From positions 806,001-870,000 of the forward strand of contig NZ_JBJHZZ010000001.1 of the NCBI RefSeq assembly GCF_045310675.1: DNA of 64,000 bases, written 5' to 3'. Position 1 is the stretch's first letter, and each line of letters opens with the position of its first letter. The position numbers and the translations under genes were made by a program. The notes under the pieces are model-generated. The model had not been told where the DNA came from, did not search any database, and saw only the letters and a program-made list of their open reading frames with translations. The stretch is from Clostridium_AT stratigraminis (lineage in GTDB: Bacteria; Bacillota; Clostridia; Clostridiales; Clostridiaceae). Positions 45,338-53,189 of the stretch are shown here, piece after piece.

Positions 45338-45407
45338 AAAGTGAGGCTATAATGAATAGTATAATGAGATAAATTAAAATAATTTACTTACAAGGAGGTC
45401 AAAAGAT

Positions 45408-45809
45408 ATGGAAGTTAGATATAATGCTCCGACCGCAGAGGAATATATTTCTTTAAGGCTTAAAACAGGGATGGGGACAAAAGATTTATCAAAAGTTGAG
45501 ATTGCTTTAAAAAATTCATTATTTATAGTTACTTTGTGGGACAAGGATAAACTTATTGCCTTTGGAAGGATTGTAGGGGATTATGGAATAACTTATGTTG
45601 TTTCTGATATTATGGTGGATCCAGAATATCAGCGTAAAGGCCTTGGAAAAATAATTATGAAAGAAATCGATTCATATTTAAATCAAAATACTGATGAATA
45701 TGCTTATGTATGCTTAATTGCTAATAAACCTGCAGATAAGCTATATTCTCAATTTGGATTTGATTATACAGAGCCAAAATCTTGTGGTATGAGAAGAAAA
45801 CAAAAATAA
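45408..45809 (+). CDS. GNAT-family N-acetyltransferase
   Basis: The 133-residue protein has the compact GNAT fold with the acetyl-CoA loop VDPEYQRKGLGKIIM (the R/Q-x-x-G-x-G/A motif) and a C-terminal YSQFGFDYTEPKSCGMRRK. ATG 45408 is behind CAAGGAGGTC. The substrate is unknown. The next acetyltransferase gene starts 14 bases after its stop, so the two are likely co-transcribed. Confidence 0.9.
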   Translation: MEVRYNAPTAEEYISLRLKTGMGTKDLSKVEIALKNSLFIVTLWDKDKLIAFGRIVGDYGITYVVSDIMVDPEYQRKGLGKIIMKEIDSYLNQNTDEYAYVCLIANKPADKLYSQFGFDYTEPKSCGMRRKQK

Positions 45810-45823
45810 ATTGGGGTGAGAAA

Positions 45824-46390
45824 ATGACTGATGTAAGATTAATAATTCCATCTAAGGAGTATGAAAAGGAAGCATATGAATACATACAAGAATTTCTAGA
45901 ATATAATTCGGAAATCAATGGAACTGGAGGGCTAGATCGATACCATAATTATGATGAATGGCTGCTAAAAATTGAAAAGGACATGGACTTACCTAAAATT
46001 CCAGAAGGCAGAGTACCTGCGAATACATATTTTTTTGTTAGAACAATTGATAATAAAATTCTTGGAATGATTAATATAAGGTATAAATTAAATGAATTTC
46101 TATTTAATGAGGGCGGAAATATAGGTTATTCAATAAGACCTACAGAAAGAAGAAAGGGATATGCAACTTTAATGCTTAAGCTAGGTTTGCAAAAATGCAA
46201 AGAATTAAATCTAAATAAAGTTTTAATTACCTGTGATAAAATAAATATTGCTTCAGCTAAGGTTATTCAAAACAACAATGGAATATTAGAAAACGAAGTC
46301 TATAGTGAAACCTTTTCTGAAATCATTCAACGATATTGGATTAACTTATTAATGGTGAAAACAACAGAAACCGCGGATGGAATAATATAA
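45824..46390 (+). CDS. GNAT-family N-acetyltransferase
   Basis: The 188-residue GNAT protein starts at ATG 45824 behind TTGGGGTGAG; the frame extends upstream into the previous gene but without a ribosome site. The acetyl-CoA loop is RPTERRKGYATLMLK, preceded by the strand GGNIGYSI and followed by KVLITCDKINIASAKVI, which places it in the YkkB/RimJ-like branch. Substrate unknown. Confidence 0.9.
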   Translation: MTDVRLIIPSKEYEKEAYEYIQEFLEYNSEINGTGGLDRYHNYDEWLLKIEKDMDLPKIPEGRVPANTYFFVRTIDNKILGMINIRYKLNEFLFNEGGNIGYSIRPTERRKGYATLMLKLGLQKCKELNLNKVLITCDKINIASAKVIQNNNGILENEVYSETFSEIIQRYWINLLMVKTTETADGII

Positions 46391-46422
46391 AAATCCCATT
46401 CCACAGTTTCTGTAGACACAGT

Positions 46423-46459
46423 ACATAAAGAATCTAAAAGTTTTTAAGGTTCTTTATGT
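46423..46459. terminator. Hairpin between convergent acetyltransferase and glutaredoxin genes
   Basis: ACATAAAGAA and TTCTTTATGT form a perfect 10-bp stem with a 17-base loop. There is no T-run after it, so termination strength is uncertain. A second dyad, ACAGAAAC/GTTTCTGT, overlaps the end of the acetyltransferase gene. Confidence 0.5.
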
Positions 46460-46495
46460 CCTGATAGTATCATCAAGAGTGTTAGTGATAAATTT

Positions 46496-46834
46496 TTAAG
46501 TTGTTGTTTTTAACTCGTTTTTACAATTTGGACAAGTCACTGTTAAATTACCTTTTCCTTTAGGTATTCTTAACCTTGTAGGGCATTTTGTACAGTTTAT
46601 TACAACATAATCTATTAAATGTTCTATTTTATCAGTATCCAATCCAACAACTACTTCATCTCCAATAATAAAAGCTGGTACACCTCTAATTCCTCTTTTC
46701 ATGAGCTCAGCTCTGGCTAATTTATCTGTACTAATATTTTTTTCTTGGTAATCGATACCTTTTTCTCGAAGATACATCTTCGCAGTAAAACAATGAGGTC
46801 AGGTACTTGATGTAAACATTGTAACGTTTTTCAT
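46496..46834 (-). CDS. Predicted selenoprotein: glutaredoxin-like domain fused to a zinc ribbon
   Basis: Read through one in-frame TGA (46799-46801), the gene encodes 112 residues from ATG 46834, which sits behind GGAGGATTATT. The N-terminus reads VTMFTSSTUPHCFTAKMYL, with U12 and Cys15 in place of the glutaredoxin C-x2-C. RGIRGVPAFIIGD supplies the cis-proline loop. Residues 80-106 form a zinc ribbon with Cys81, Cys84, Cys101 and Cys104. Without readthrough, the remaining frame from Met20 lacks the redox motif. A SECIS-like hairpin follows the TGA at bacterial spacing. Glutaredoxin-like selenoproteins with U-P-x-C are known in anaerobes. It likely acts as a cytoplasmic thiol/selenol reductase. 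Confidence 0.8.
46767..46782 (-). promoter_or_regulatory. SECIS-like hairpin in the glutaredoxin coding sequence
   Basis: In the mRNA sense, CGAAGA-UGUA-UCUUCG forms a perfect 6-bp stem with a G/U-containing tetraloop, starting 17 bases after the UGA codon. The stem can extend below a bulged G through CU/AG and UUUU/AAAA pairs. Position and loop fit the SelB-binding bacterial SECIS. Confidence 0.65.
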
Positions 46835-46928
46835 AATAAATAATCCTCCTCGATATATTACTATATTTATATATTACGATTTAATTATATTATTTGCTAT
46901 AGATTTTTAAAAAAAATAAAAATATTTA

Positions 46929-46959
46929 TTGACTTTTACGTTACGTAAAGGTGTATATT
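46929..46959 (+). promoter_or_regulatory. MerR-type promoter with 19-bp spacer and operator
   Basis: TTGACT (46929-46934) and TATATT (46954-46959) are separated by 19 bases, the overlong spacing typical of MerR-activated promoters. The spacer holds a perfect dyad TTTACGT-T-ACGTAAA at 46935-46949. It reads toward the MerR-family gene at 47069, so autoactivation is expected. Confidence 0.8.
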
Positions 46960-47068
46960 TAGCTTGTAAGAAAATTAAAGTCACTAAATGATTATTTGTA
47001 TCATTAAAATATTGGAGCAAAAGCATTAAAACCATTTAGGGCATTAAAAAGTACAGGAGGGTTTAGCG

Positions 47069-47830
47069 GTGGAATATACAGTGCAAAAACTAAGTAAAAT
47101 GGCAGGAGTAAGTACACGTACATTGAGATACTATGATGAAGTAGGAATTCTTAAGCCGGCAAGAATCAATTCATCAGGCTATCGCATTTATGGGCAGGAA
47201 GAAGTTGACAGGCTGCAGCAAATTCTTTTTTATAGAGAACTTGGTGTAAGCTTAGAGAGTATTAAAGATATTATTACTTCACCTAATTTCGATGGAATAA
47301 AAGCACTTAAAGAACACAAGTCTAAACTCCTGGAAAAAAGACTACAGTTGAATATACTAATTTCTAATGTTGAAAAAACTATTGAATTAAAAGAGGGGAG
47401 AATTGAGATGTCAAATAAGGAAAAATTTGAAGGCTTTAAGAAAAATATGCTTGAAGAAAATGAAAAGAAATATGGTAAGGAAATACGTGAAAAATATGGT
47501 GTTGAGGCTATTAATAAGTCAAATAAAAAACTTAAGGGTATGACAGAAGAAGAATATAATGAAATCACAAATTTAGAAAAGGAAGTTATGAAAACTTTAA
47601 ATGAAGCCTTTACGGCAGGTAATCCAGCTTCAGAACTTGCTCAAAAGGCAGCAGACTTACATCGTCAGTGGGTTAGCTTTTACTGGGACAATTATAGTAA
47701 GGAAGCACATGCAGGCCTAGCACAAATGTATGTTGCTGATGAAAGATTTACTTCTTATTATGATAAAGAGCAGCCAGGAACAGCAGAATTTCTAAAAGAT
47801 GCAATACTGATTTATACTGGAATTAAATAA
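47069..47830 (+). CDS. MerR-family regulator with TipAS-type ligand domain
   Basis: The 253-residue protein starts at GTG 47069 behind ACAGGAGG. Residues 1-70 are a MerR winged HTH (QKLSKMAGVSTRTLRYYDEVG), followed by a dimerisation helix. A C-terminal TipAS-like all-helical domain (about 125-253) includes LHRQWVSFYW and MYVADERFTSYYD. TipA-type regulators sense lipophilic or peptide antibiotics and activate their own promoter; the MerR operator upstream fits. An alternative internal start at 47408 (ATG) would yield a stand-alone TipAS form, as in Streptomyces, but its ribosome site AAGAGGGGAGAATTG makes this only a possibility. Confidence 0.9.
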   Translation: MEYTVQKLSKMAGVSTRTLRYYDEVGILKPARINSSGYRIYGQEEVDRLQQILFYRELGVSLESIKDIITSPNFDGIKALKEHKSKLLEKRLQLNILISNVEKTIELKEGRIEMSNKEKFEGFKKNMLEENEKKYGKEIREKYGVEAINKSNKKLKGMTEEEYNEITNLEKEVMKTLNEAFTAGNPASELAQKAADLHRQWVSFYWDNYSKEAHAGLAQMYVADERFTSYYDKEQPGTAEFLKDAILIYTGIK

Positions 47831-47833
47831 GAA

Positions 47834-47879
47834 AAGGGCCGTAATGATAAAGACTAGGTATTTTATCATTGCGGTCCTT
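47834..47879. terminator. Bidirectional terminator between merR-like gene and ribU
   Basis: AAGGGCCGTAATGATAAA pairs with TTTATCATTGCGGTCCTT (two wobble pairs) across 10 bases, followed by ATTTTT. Confidence 0.85.
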
Positions 47880-47883
47880 ATTT

Positions 47884-48474
47884 TTATCTTTCATGCAATA
47901 TAGGAGATACACTCTTGTATACAGCCAAGGTTACAATTGAAACAACAAATACTTTTAGAATATTATAAGGAACAATAATCCAAATAATAAAGGAATTTAG
48001 GTCTTTAACATTATGGTTTATTGCGGCTCCCATACCAACAACAGCAGAAATCTTAAAGCCTAAAACTGTTTCATATAATGGTAATAGTACGTAGTAGTTA
48101 AGCACAGCGCCGGCTAAGGTCATTGCAATTCCGCCTGCGAGTAAACCTAAAAGAGCTCCTTTTTTAGTCTTTTTCTTCTTATATATTATTCCTGTTGTAA
48201 TGACAAGTACAGATCCAATTATAAAGTTTGCTGATTCACCTATTAGTGCAGTATTTCCTTTGAATATTGCATAAAGTATATTTTTAATTAATTCAACTAA
48301 TACACCAGCCATTGGTCCGAAGGCAAAGGCCCCCAGAAGAGCAGGTAAATCACCAATATCAATTCTTAAGAAGCTTGGGAATATTGGCAATGGAATTTCA
48401 ATATACATAAGAATAAATGCGATACAACCTAGTAGGGAAATTTTAATAAGCTTGTTTAATTTGTTATTTTTCAT
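47884..48474 (-). CDS. ribU: Riboflavin transporter, ECF-type S component
   Basis: RibU is the substrate-binding membrane subunit that delivers riboflavin through the shared ECF energising module. The 196-residue protein has about six hydrophobic segments and the family stretch IFPSFLRIDIGDLPALLGAF near residue 30, with GPMAGVLVELIKNILYAI. ATG 48474 follows CTAAAGGAGG. An FMN riboswitch with its own terminator lies directly upstream, which independently confirms the identity. ECF A, A' and T genes are not in the window. Confidence 0.96.
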   Translation of the reverse strand: MKNNKLNKLIKISLLGCIAFILMYIEIPLPIFPSFLRIDIGDLPALLGAFAFGPMAGVLVELIKNILYAIFKGNTALIGESANFIIGSVLVITTGIIYKKKKTKKGALLGLLAGGIAMTLAGAVLNYYVLLPLYETVLGFKISAVVGMGAAINHNVKDLNSFIIWIIVPYNILKVFVVSIVTLAVYKSVSPILHER

Positions 48475-48534
48475 AAATATCCTCCTTTAGAAGATCTTCA
48501 AGGGAGTTTGTACAAATGCTTTAGAAAATTAAAA

Positions 48535-48555
48535 GCCCTGACAAAAAGTCAGGGC
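48535..48555 (-). terminator. Riboswitch-controlled terminator in the ribU leader
   Basis: On the minus strand GCCCTGAC-TTTTT-GTCAGGGC is followed by TTTTAATTTT. The 5' strand of the aptamer base contains TCAGGGC (48685-48691 region), which can pair with the terminator's GCCCTGA arm as an antiterminator when FMN is absent. Confidence 0.88.
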
Positions 48556-48578
48556 AAACTAATCAAATCTAATACACA

Positions 48579-48697
48579 TCTTCTTTCATCCAGACTTTAC
48601 TGTCGGCCTCGGAGTTACACCGAATCTGCCATAAGGCTCGCGGGCTATACCGCCGGTAGGGAATCCCAATATATGGTCACCCTGCCCTGAAGATAAT
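48579..48697 (-). ncRNA. FMN riboswitch (RFN element)
   Basis: The complement carries the RFN consensus blocks in order: CTTCAGGGCAGGGTGA, ATTCCCTACCGGCGGTATAG, CCGCGAGCC, GATTCGGTGTAACTCCGA, and GACAGTAAAGTCTGGATG with GAAAGAAG. These form the six-helix FMN aptamer. It controls ribU by premature termination: bound FMN favours the downstream hairpin. Confidence 0.97.
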
Positions 48698-48718
48698 CAT
48701 ATTAACTTTTACAATTAA

Positions 48719-48747
48719 ATTATACACCATAAATAATAATTTAACAA
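48719..48747 (-). promoter_or_regulatory. Promoter of the ribU leader
   Basis: On the minus strand TTGTTA (48747-48742) and TATAAT (48724-48719) are separated by exactly 17 bases, starting transcription just before the RFN element. Confidence 0.75.
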
Positions 48748-48753
48748 GGTAAC

Positions 48754-48780
48754 ATTAAAAAAACTTTATTAATAAAGTTT
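48754..48780 (-). terminator. Terminator after the PucR-family gene
   Basis: AAACTTTATT/AATAAAGTTT is a perfect 10-bp palindrome followed by a T-run on the minus strand, directly after the PucR stop codon and next to the ribU promoter. Confidence 0.8.
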
Positions 48781-48781
48781 G

Positions 48782-50467
48782 TTAATTCATTTTCAGCACT
48801 TCTATTGCTTTTAAGGCAATTTCAAGATTTAGCCTGCTGTCAGAATCATCAATATTAACGCCTGTTATTTCTCTAATCTTCTGTAATCGATATATAATAG
48901 TGTTATAGTGCATGTACATCTTTTCAGAGATTTTTTTCATATTTCCATTACATTCAAAATAAATTTTTAAGGTTTTTATAAGCTCTGTTTTATTATCCTT
49001 GTCATAATCAATAAGGGGCTTTATATTATCTATGCAGAATTCCATAAGTTCATTTTGAAGACCATCATAAGAAAGTATTCGATAGATGCCTAAATCATCG
49101 TAATGTATAATATTACCAGATTTGCTTTTGCTTAAATTTTCTACAATTAATTTAGCCTGCTCATGACTTTTATAAAGCTCAGTAACTCCTTTATAAGCAC
49201 GGCCTATGCCCATAATAAGCTGGTTTTTATTAAATCTTTTCTGAGCTTCTTTAAGAATATCTGAACAAAAACACAGAACTTCATTTTTTATTACTGTATC
49301 ACCTTTTGAATTTTCACAGCCGAATAATATTAAAATTCTATCACTTTTATCTACATAAATTATGCTTGCATTTTGGTGTTTAATTTTTCTGTTTATAATA
49401 AACATTAAACTGTTAATACTATCTTGTATTAAATTCATATTATTTTCAGTGTGTTTTATTTGTTTATATATATCTTTTAGTGAAATTATAATCAATGCAT
49501 ATTTAAGTTCTTTATTGAAATTAAAGTTTTTTGCCTTTTCCAAGGCAATTGCTTGATTACTTTTATTACTACTTAAAAGATTATCAAAGAATTCAAGCTT
49601 ATAATTACTTTCCATGTTATACAAAGATAGCCTTTTTACAAATTCTAAGGCTATAATATGTACATAGGATTCAATAAGCATGTTATCAATTGGTGACAAG
49701 ACTCTATTATCAAGCCATATAAAAATAAAGCCGTAATCAACATTATCTATAACAATAGGTATAGTTCTGCGTTCGGTATATTTACCATTAAAATTATCTC
49801 GGCTTAGGTCATAATTCTTACCGCCTTCCTCATGGAAAGTTGAATTTTTTGTGCTTATATAATTATAAATTATCTTTTCTATAATACTTATATGAGTTAG
49901 ATCTTCACAGAAAATTTCTGTACTGTCCTGCATACTTTCATAGATAGCTAGCGAATTACCGATGTTCTCATAAAGCTTTTTACCTATTTCCTTAAGACCA
50001 CCCCCCTTTGTCATAATGTCCATTATTTCTCTACTGAATTCTTCTATATTAATTAGCATATTCATTTGATTGTTTATAACTTCAGTGAGGATTACAGAGA
50101 TTAAATCAGTATGAGAAACACAAAAGGGAAGTTCAATTATAGGAAATTCTAACTTATCAGCTAATTCTATTATATTTGAGGGCAGCTCTCTAACATATCT
50201 TCCTACCTTAATGCCAAGACCTACAACACCTTTTTCTTTTAACTTTGGAATTATATCAAGCAGCACATTTATATTATCCTTTATTGAATAAGCAGTAGTA
50301 ATAAGGAGTTCGCCATCGCTTACCCATTCAATTATATCAGGAACTTCCATAACATTTACCTTTGTTATTCTCTTTGATGAGCCTGACCTGCCTGCCAAAA
50401 TCTTTGAACCTTTAAGAATGTCTAGGTTTAAAAGATTTTCAATAGATATTCCTAAATAGCTGAACAT
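48782..50467 (-). CDS. PucR-family transcriptional regulator
   Basis: The 561-residue regulator has the PucR N-terminal sensor domain (about 1-125; LAGRSGSSKRITKVNVMEVP, IIELPFCVSHTDLI), a long middle region with the CdaR-like GGDEF-related domain (about 300-430) and a C-terminal PucR HTH (MYMHYNTIIYRLQKIREITG). PucR proteins control purine catabolic genes, and relatives respond to other nitrogen compounds. It is divergent from the catabolic operon beginning at 50653, so that operon is its probable target. A candidate dyad operator lies between them. Confidence 0.92.
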   Translation of the reverse strand: MFSYLGISIENLLNLDILKGSKILAGRSGSSKRITKVNVMEVPDIIEWVSDGELLITTAYSIKDNINVLLDIIPKLKEKGVVGLGIKVGRYVRELPSNIIELADKLEFPIIELPFCVSHTDLISVILTEVINNQMNMLINIEEFSREIMDIMTKGGGLKEIGKKLYENIGNSLAIYESMQDSTEIFCEDLTHISIIEKIIYNYISTKNSTFHEEGGKNYDLSRDNFNGKYTERRTIPIVIDNVDYGFIFIWLDNRVLSPIDNMLIESYVHIIALEFVKRLSLYNMESNYKLEFFDNLLSSNKSNQAIALEKAKNFNFNKELKYALIIISLKDIYKQIKHTENNMNLIQDSINSLMFIINRKIKHQNASIIYVDKSDRILILFGCENSKGDTVIKNEVLCFCSDILKEAQKRFNKNQLIMGIGRAYKGVTELYKSHEQAKLIVENLSKSKSGNIIHYDDLGIYRILSYDGLQNELMEFCIDNIKPLIDYDKDNKTELIKTLKIYFECNGNMKKISEKMYMHYNTIIYRLQKIREITGVNIDDSDSRLNLEIALKAIEVLKMN

Positions 50468-50528
50468 GATATACCCCCTATAAAATTAACAATAAAGTAG
50501 CGCCCTTAAAAAGGCTCATATACCACAT

Positions 50529-50598
50529 TTTACCTTGATTCTTGTAAACAATCAACAATTAATTTATTAAATATTTAGAATATTACAACAAAGGTAAA
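50529..50598. promoter_or_regulatory. Composite inverted repeat between pucR and the catabolic operon
   Basis: The left arm has TTTACCTT (50529-50536) and TTGTAA (50542-50547). The right arm has TTACAA (50583-50588) and AAGGTAAA (50591-50598), mirror images in the same order about a centre near 50565. AAAGGTAA recurs at 57914-57921 before the molybdenum-hydroxylase genes. This suggests a cooperative site for the PucR regulator, but no footprint is known. Confidence 0.5.
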
Positions 50599-50652
50599 GA
50601 AAAATAAATATAGAATTTAAGTAATAGAATCTTAATAAAGGAATGGTTTACT

Positions 50653-51627
50653 TTGAGAGCTATTTATATATGTAAGGATTTAATGAATTATATTACAGGG
50701 CAAAAGAATTTAGAAGGACAAATCCATTCCGTATTTAAAAATGCCTGTAATATAGCGCTGAATGATAAATTTATAACAATATTAAGCAAAGATAAATATA
50801 TGGGTCCCATGAGCTTAACTGTTGATGCTGAAGTTCAAACAAACTTTATTAACATAGGGTTTAAGCAAGACTTAAAGATGGAGATAAATGTAAACGGTAT
50901 CATTTCTTCTAAGGGAAATATTTATATAAATTTACAAAATGTAAAACTATGGGGTTCAGAAGCAGAACTAAAACCTTCTGCTCTGGCTGAGAAGAATATA
51001 TTAGATAATCTAGTAGTTGTAGAAAATGCAATAATAACAAAAGGTAACCTTTATGGCATAGGGCCGCTAATAAATATTTTAGTTAGTGAAATGCCAGAAC
51101 TAAATTTGATGACATTTCCCATTAATCATATTGATGCTAATTTTAACTTTATAAGAAATAGATTTATTAATTTCATGAATATAACAGCAGCATTTGATAT
51201 AGAAAAAATATCTAATGCAGCAGATAAAGTTATAGGTTTTGGTACAGGCCTTACACCGTCAATGGATGATTTTATATGTGGTATGATGATTTCTTTTGTA
51301 TATTTAGGTGATTATTATAAGTTAAATATTGCAGCTATTTACACATTTAATATGGAGCTAATAAAAAGTGGGCTTAAAAAAACAACTAAGGTAAGCGCGG
51401 AAATGCTGAAACATTCAAGTCTTGGAAGGAGCAATGAAGCTGTAAGACAATTATTGCATTCAATTTTACATGAAATAGAAGGGGAAAAAGTAATTAAAGC
51501 TTTAATTAATACCATTGGTTTTGGAGAAACATCTGGAACTGATACAGCACTTGGTGTATACACAGGGTGCAGAATAATGACTAATTTAAGGTATAGGAGG
51601 TTTTGGCTAAATGATGCTATGCATTGA
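50653..51627 (+). CDS. DUF2877 protein (YlbF/AllH-like)
   Basis: The 324-residue protein starts at TTG 50653 with AAAGGA upstream. It shows DUF2877 hallmarks: GIGPLINILVSEMPELN, the glycine-rich VIGFGTGLTPSMDDFICGMM and the C-terminal IGFGETSGTDTALGVY. In E. coli the DUF2877, FdrA and DUF1116 genes have been associated with oxamate carbamoyltransferase of allantoin degradation. It overlaps the FdrA gene by 17 bases, so they are coupled. Its own biochemical role within the trio is not clear. Confidence 0.85.
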   Translation: MRAIYICKDLMNYITGQKNLEGQIHSVFKNACNIALNDKFITILSKDKYMGPMSLTVDAEVQTNFINIGFKQDLKMEINVNGIISSKGNIYINLQNVKLWGSEAELKPSALAEKNILDNLVVVENAIITKGNLYGIGPLINILVSEMPELNLMTFPINHIDANFNFIRNRFINFMNITAAFDIEKISNAADKVIGFGTGLTPSMDDFICGMMISFVYLGDYYKLNIAAIYTFNMELIKSGLKKTTKVSAEMLKHSSLGRSNEAVRQLLHSILHEIEGEKVIKALINTIGFGETSGTDTALGVYTGCRIMTNLRYRRFWLNDAMH

Positions 51628-53167
51628 AACACGAAAAAATACTTACTATGATTCCGTAGCTCTTATGCTAATAACTAAAGAAATTAAGAAGATGCAGGGA
51701 GTAAAAGAAGTTATAGTTGGTATGGCTACAGATTTAAATAAGGAACTATGTGCTAATTTAAATTTGTCAAATGAAGAAATAGAGATGCTTACACCTAATG
51801 ACTTTTTTATTGCAGCTGCTTCAGAAGAAGAAAATGCATTAGAAAAAATAGTAAGGAAGGTAGATGAGCTTTTAAACTCTAAAAAAGATGAAGGTGAAGC
51901 TGAAATAAAGGCTCGAACCTTGCAAGGAGCTGTAAAGCAGCTTAAGGGTGCTAATATGGCAGTAATTTCTCTTCCAGGAAAATATGCAGCTGAGGAAGCA
52001 AGAAAAGCTCTTTTAAGCAACCTTCATGTAATGCTTTTTAGTGATAACGTAACAGTTGAAGAAGAAATTGATCTTAAGATACTAGGAAGAGAGAAAGGTC
52101 TTTTAGTAATGGGACCCGACTGCGGTACAGCAATTATAAATGGAATTCCTCTCTGCTTCGCTAATGTAGTTAGTAAGGGAGATATTGGAATAGTAGGTGC
52201 TTCAGGTACAGGTACCCAGGAAGTTACAGTAATAATTGATAAATTAGGTAGTGGGGTTTCTCAGGTTATTGGAACAGGAGGAAGGGATCTTAAAAGTGAA
52301 GTAGGCGGTATTATGATGCTAGAAGGCTTTAAGGCTCTAATAGATGATCCATCTACTAAAGTTATTGTTTTAATTTCAAAACCCCCTGCAGCTGAAGTGG
52401 CAGAGAAAATATTAGAAATGGTAAAAACTACGGAGAAGCCTGTAGTAGTTAATTTTATTGGTGGAGATAGAAATCAAATAGAAAAAAAGGGAGCCTATGC
52501 ATGTATTAGTTTAGAGGATGCAGCTCATAAGGCAGTTAGCTTATCTAAAGGTATAGCTTGTAAAGATTTCGAAGGTTTTACTATGGAGGAAGCTTTGGTT
52601 GATGAAATAGTTAATAAAGAAGCAGCTAAGCTTCAAAGCTCTCAGAAATACCTAAGGGCATTATATACTGGTGGTACTTTGGCTGATGAAGCTATGAAAC
52701 TTCTAGGTAAGGAAGGCTATAATATTTATTCAAATATACCACTTAGTCCCGAATTCAAGTTAAAAAATATTCATAAAAGCTTGAAGCATACTTGTATTGA
52801 TTTAGGAGATGATGATTTTACACTAGGGAAACCTCATCCAATGATTGACCCTATTGGAAGAGTTGAAAGGCTTCCAATGGAAGCTTGTGATGATGAAGTT
52901 GCTGTAATCCTAATGGACTTTGTTATTGGCTATGGATCTAATATGGACCCAGTTGGAGAAATGCTGCCTCAGATTATAGAAGCTAAGAGAAACATGGAAG
53001 AAAGGGGAAAATATTTATCTGTTATTGGATATATATGTGGAACTGAAAAGGATCCTCAAAGTTATAGTGAGCAGGCTCAAAAGCTTAAAGAAGCTGGTGT
53101 TATATTAATGCCATCAAATGCTCAGGCAGTACGACTTACCGCAATGCTTTTAAATAAGATTAAATAA
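51611..53167 (+). CDS. fdrA: FdrA-family acyl-CoA synthetase-like protein
   Basis: The 518-residue protein resembles a duplicated succinyl-CoA synthetase alpha/beta core. It has a Rossmann-like CoA-binding region (LVMGPDCGTAIINGIPLCF, GIVGASGTGTQEV), GTGGRDLKSEVGG, and a C-terminal half with RALYTGGTLADEAM. FdrA proteins occur with DUF1116 and DUF2877 in ureide catabolism and are thought to take part in carbamoyl transfer from oxalurate-like N-carbamoyl compounds to phosphate. ATG 51611 lies behind ATAGGAGG. The carbamate kinase that usually completes the pathway is not in this window. Confidence 0.9.
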   Translation: MMLCIETRKNTYYDSVALMLITKEIKKMQGVKEVIVGMATDLNKELCANLNLSNEEIEMLTPNDFFIAAASEEENALEKIVRKVDELLNSKKDEGEAEIKARTLQGAVKQLKGANMAVISLPGKYAAEEARKALLSNLHVMLFSDNVTVEEEIDLKILGREKGLLVMGPDCGTAIINGIPLCFANVVSKGDIGIVGASGTGTQEVTVIIDKLGSGVSQVIGTGGRDLKSEVGGIMMLEGFKALIDDPSTKVIVLISKPPAAEVAEKILEMVKTTEKPVVVNFIGGDRNQIEKKGAYACISLEDAAHKAVSLSKGIACKDFEGFTMEEALVDEIVNKEAAKLQSSQKYLRALYTGGTLADEAMKLLGKEGYNIYSNIPLSPEFKLKNIHKSLKHTCIDLGDDDFTLGKPHPMIDPIGRVERLPMEACDDEVAVILMDFVIGYGSNMDPVGEMLPQIIEAKRNMEERGKYLSVIGYICGTEKDPQSYSEQAQKLKEAGVILMPSNAQAVRLTAMLLNKIK

Positions 53168-53189
53168 AAAGGCAAAGGAGGTGTAAATT

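Noticed and set aside
46496..46777. Glutaredoxin fragment as a pseudogene starting at an internal Met
   Set aside because: The upstream part is intact with start and ribosome site, and the only stop is TGA at a redox Cys position followed by a SECIS-like hairpin.
48508..48690. Plus-strand 60-codon frame upstream of ribU
   Set aside because: It is the complement of the FMN riboswitch and its terminator.
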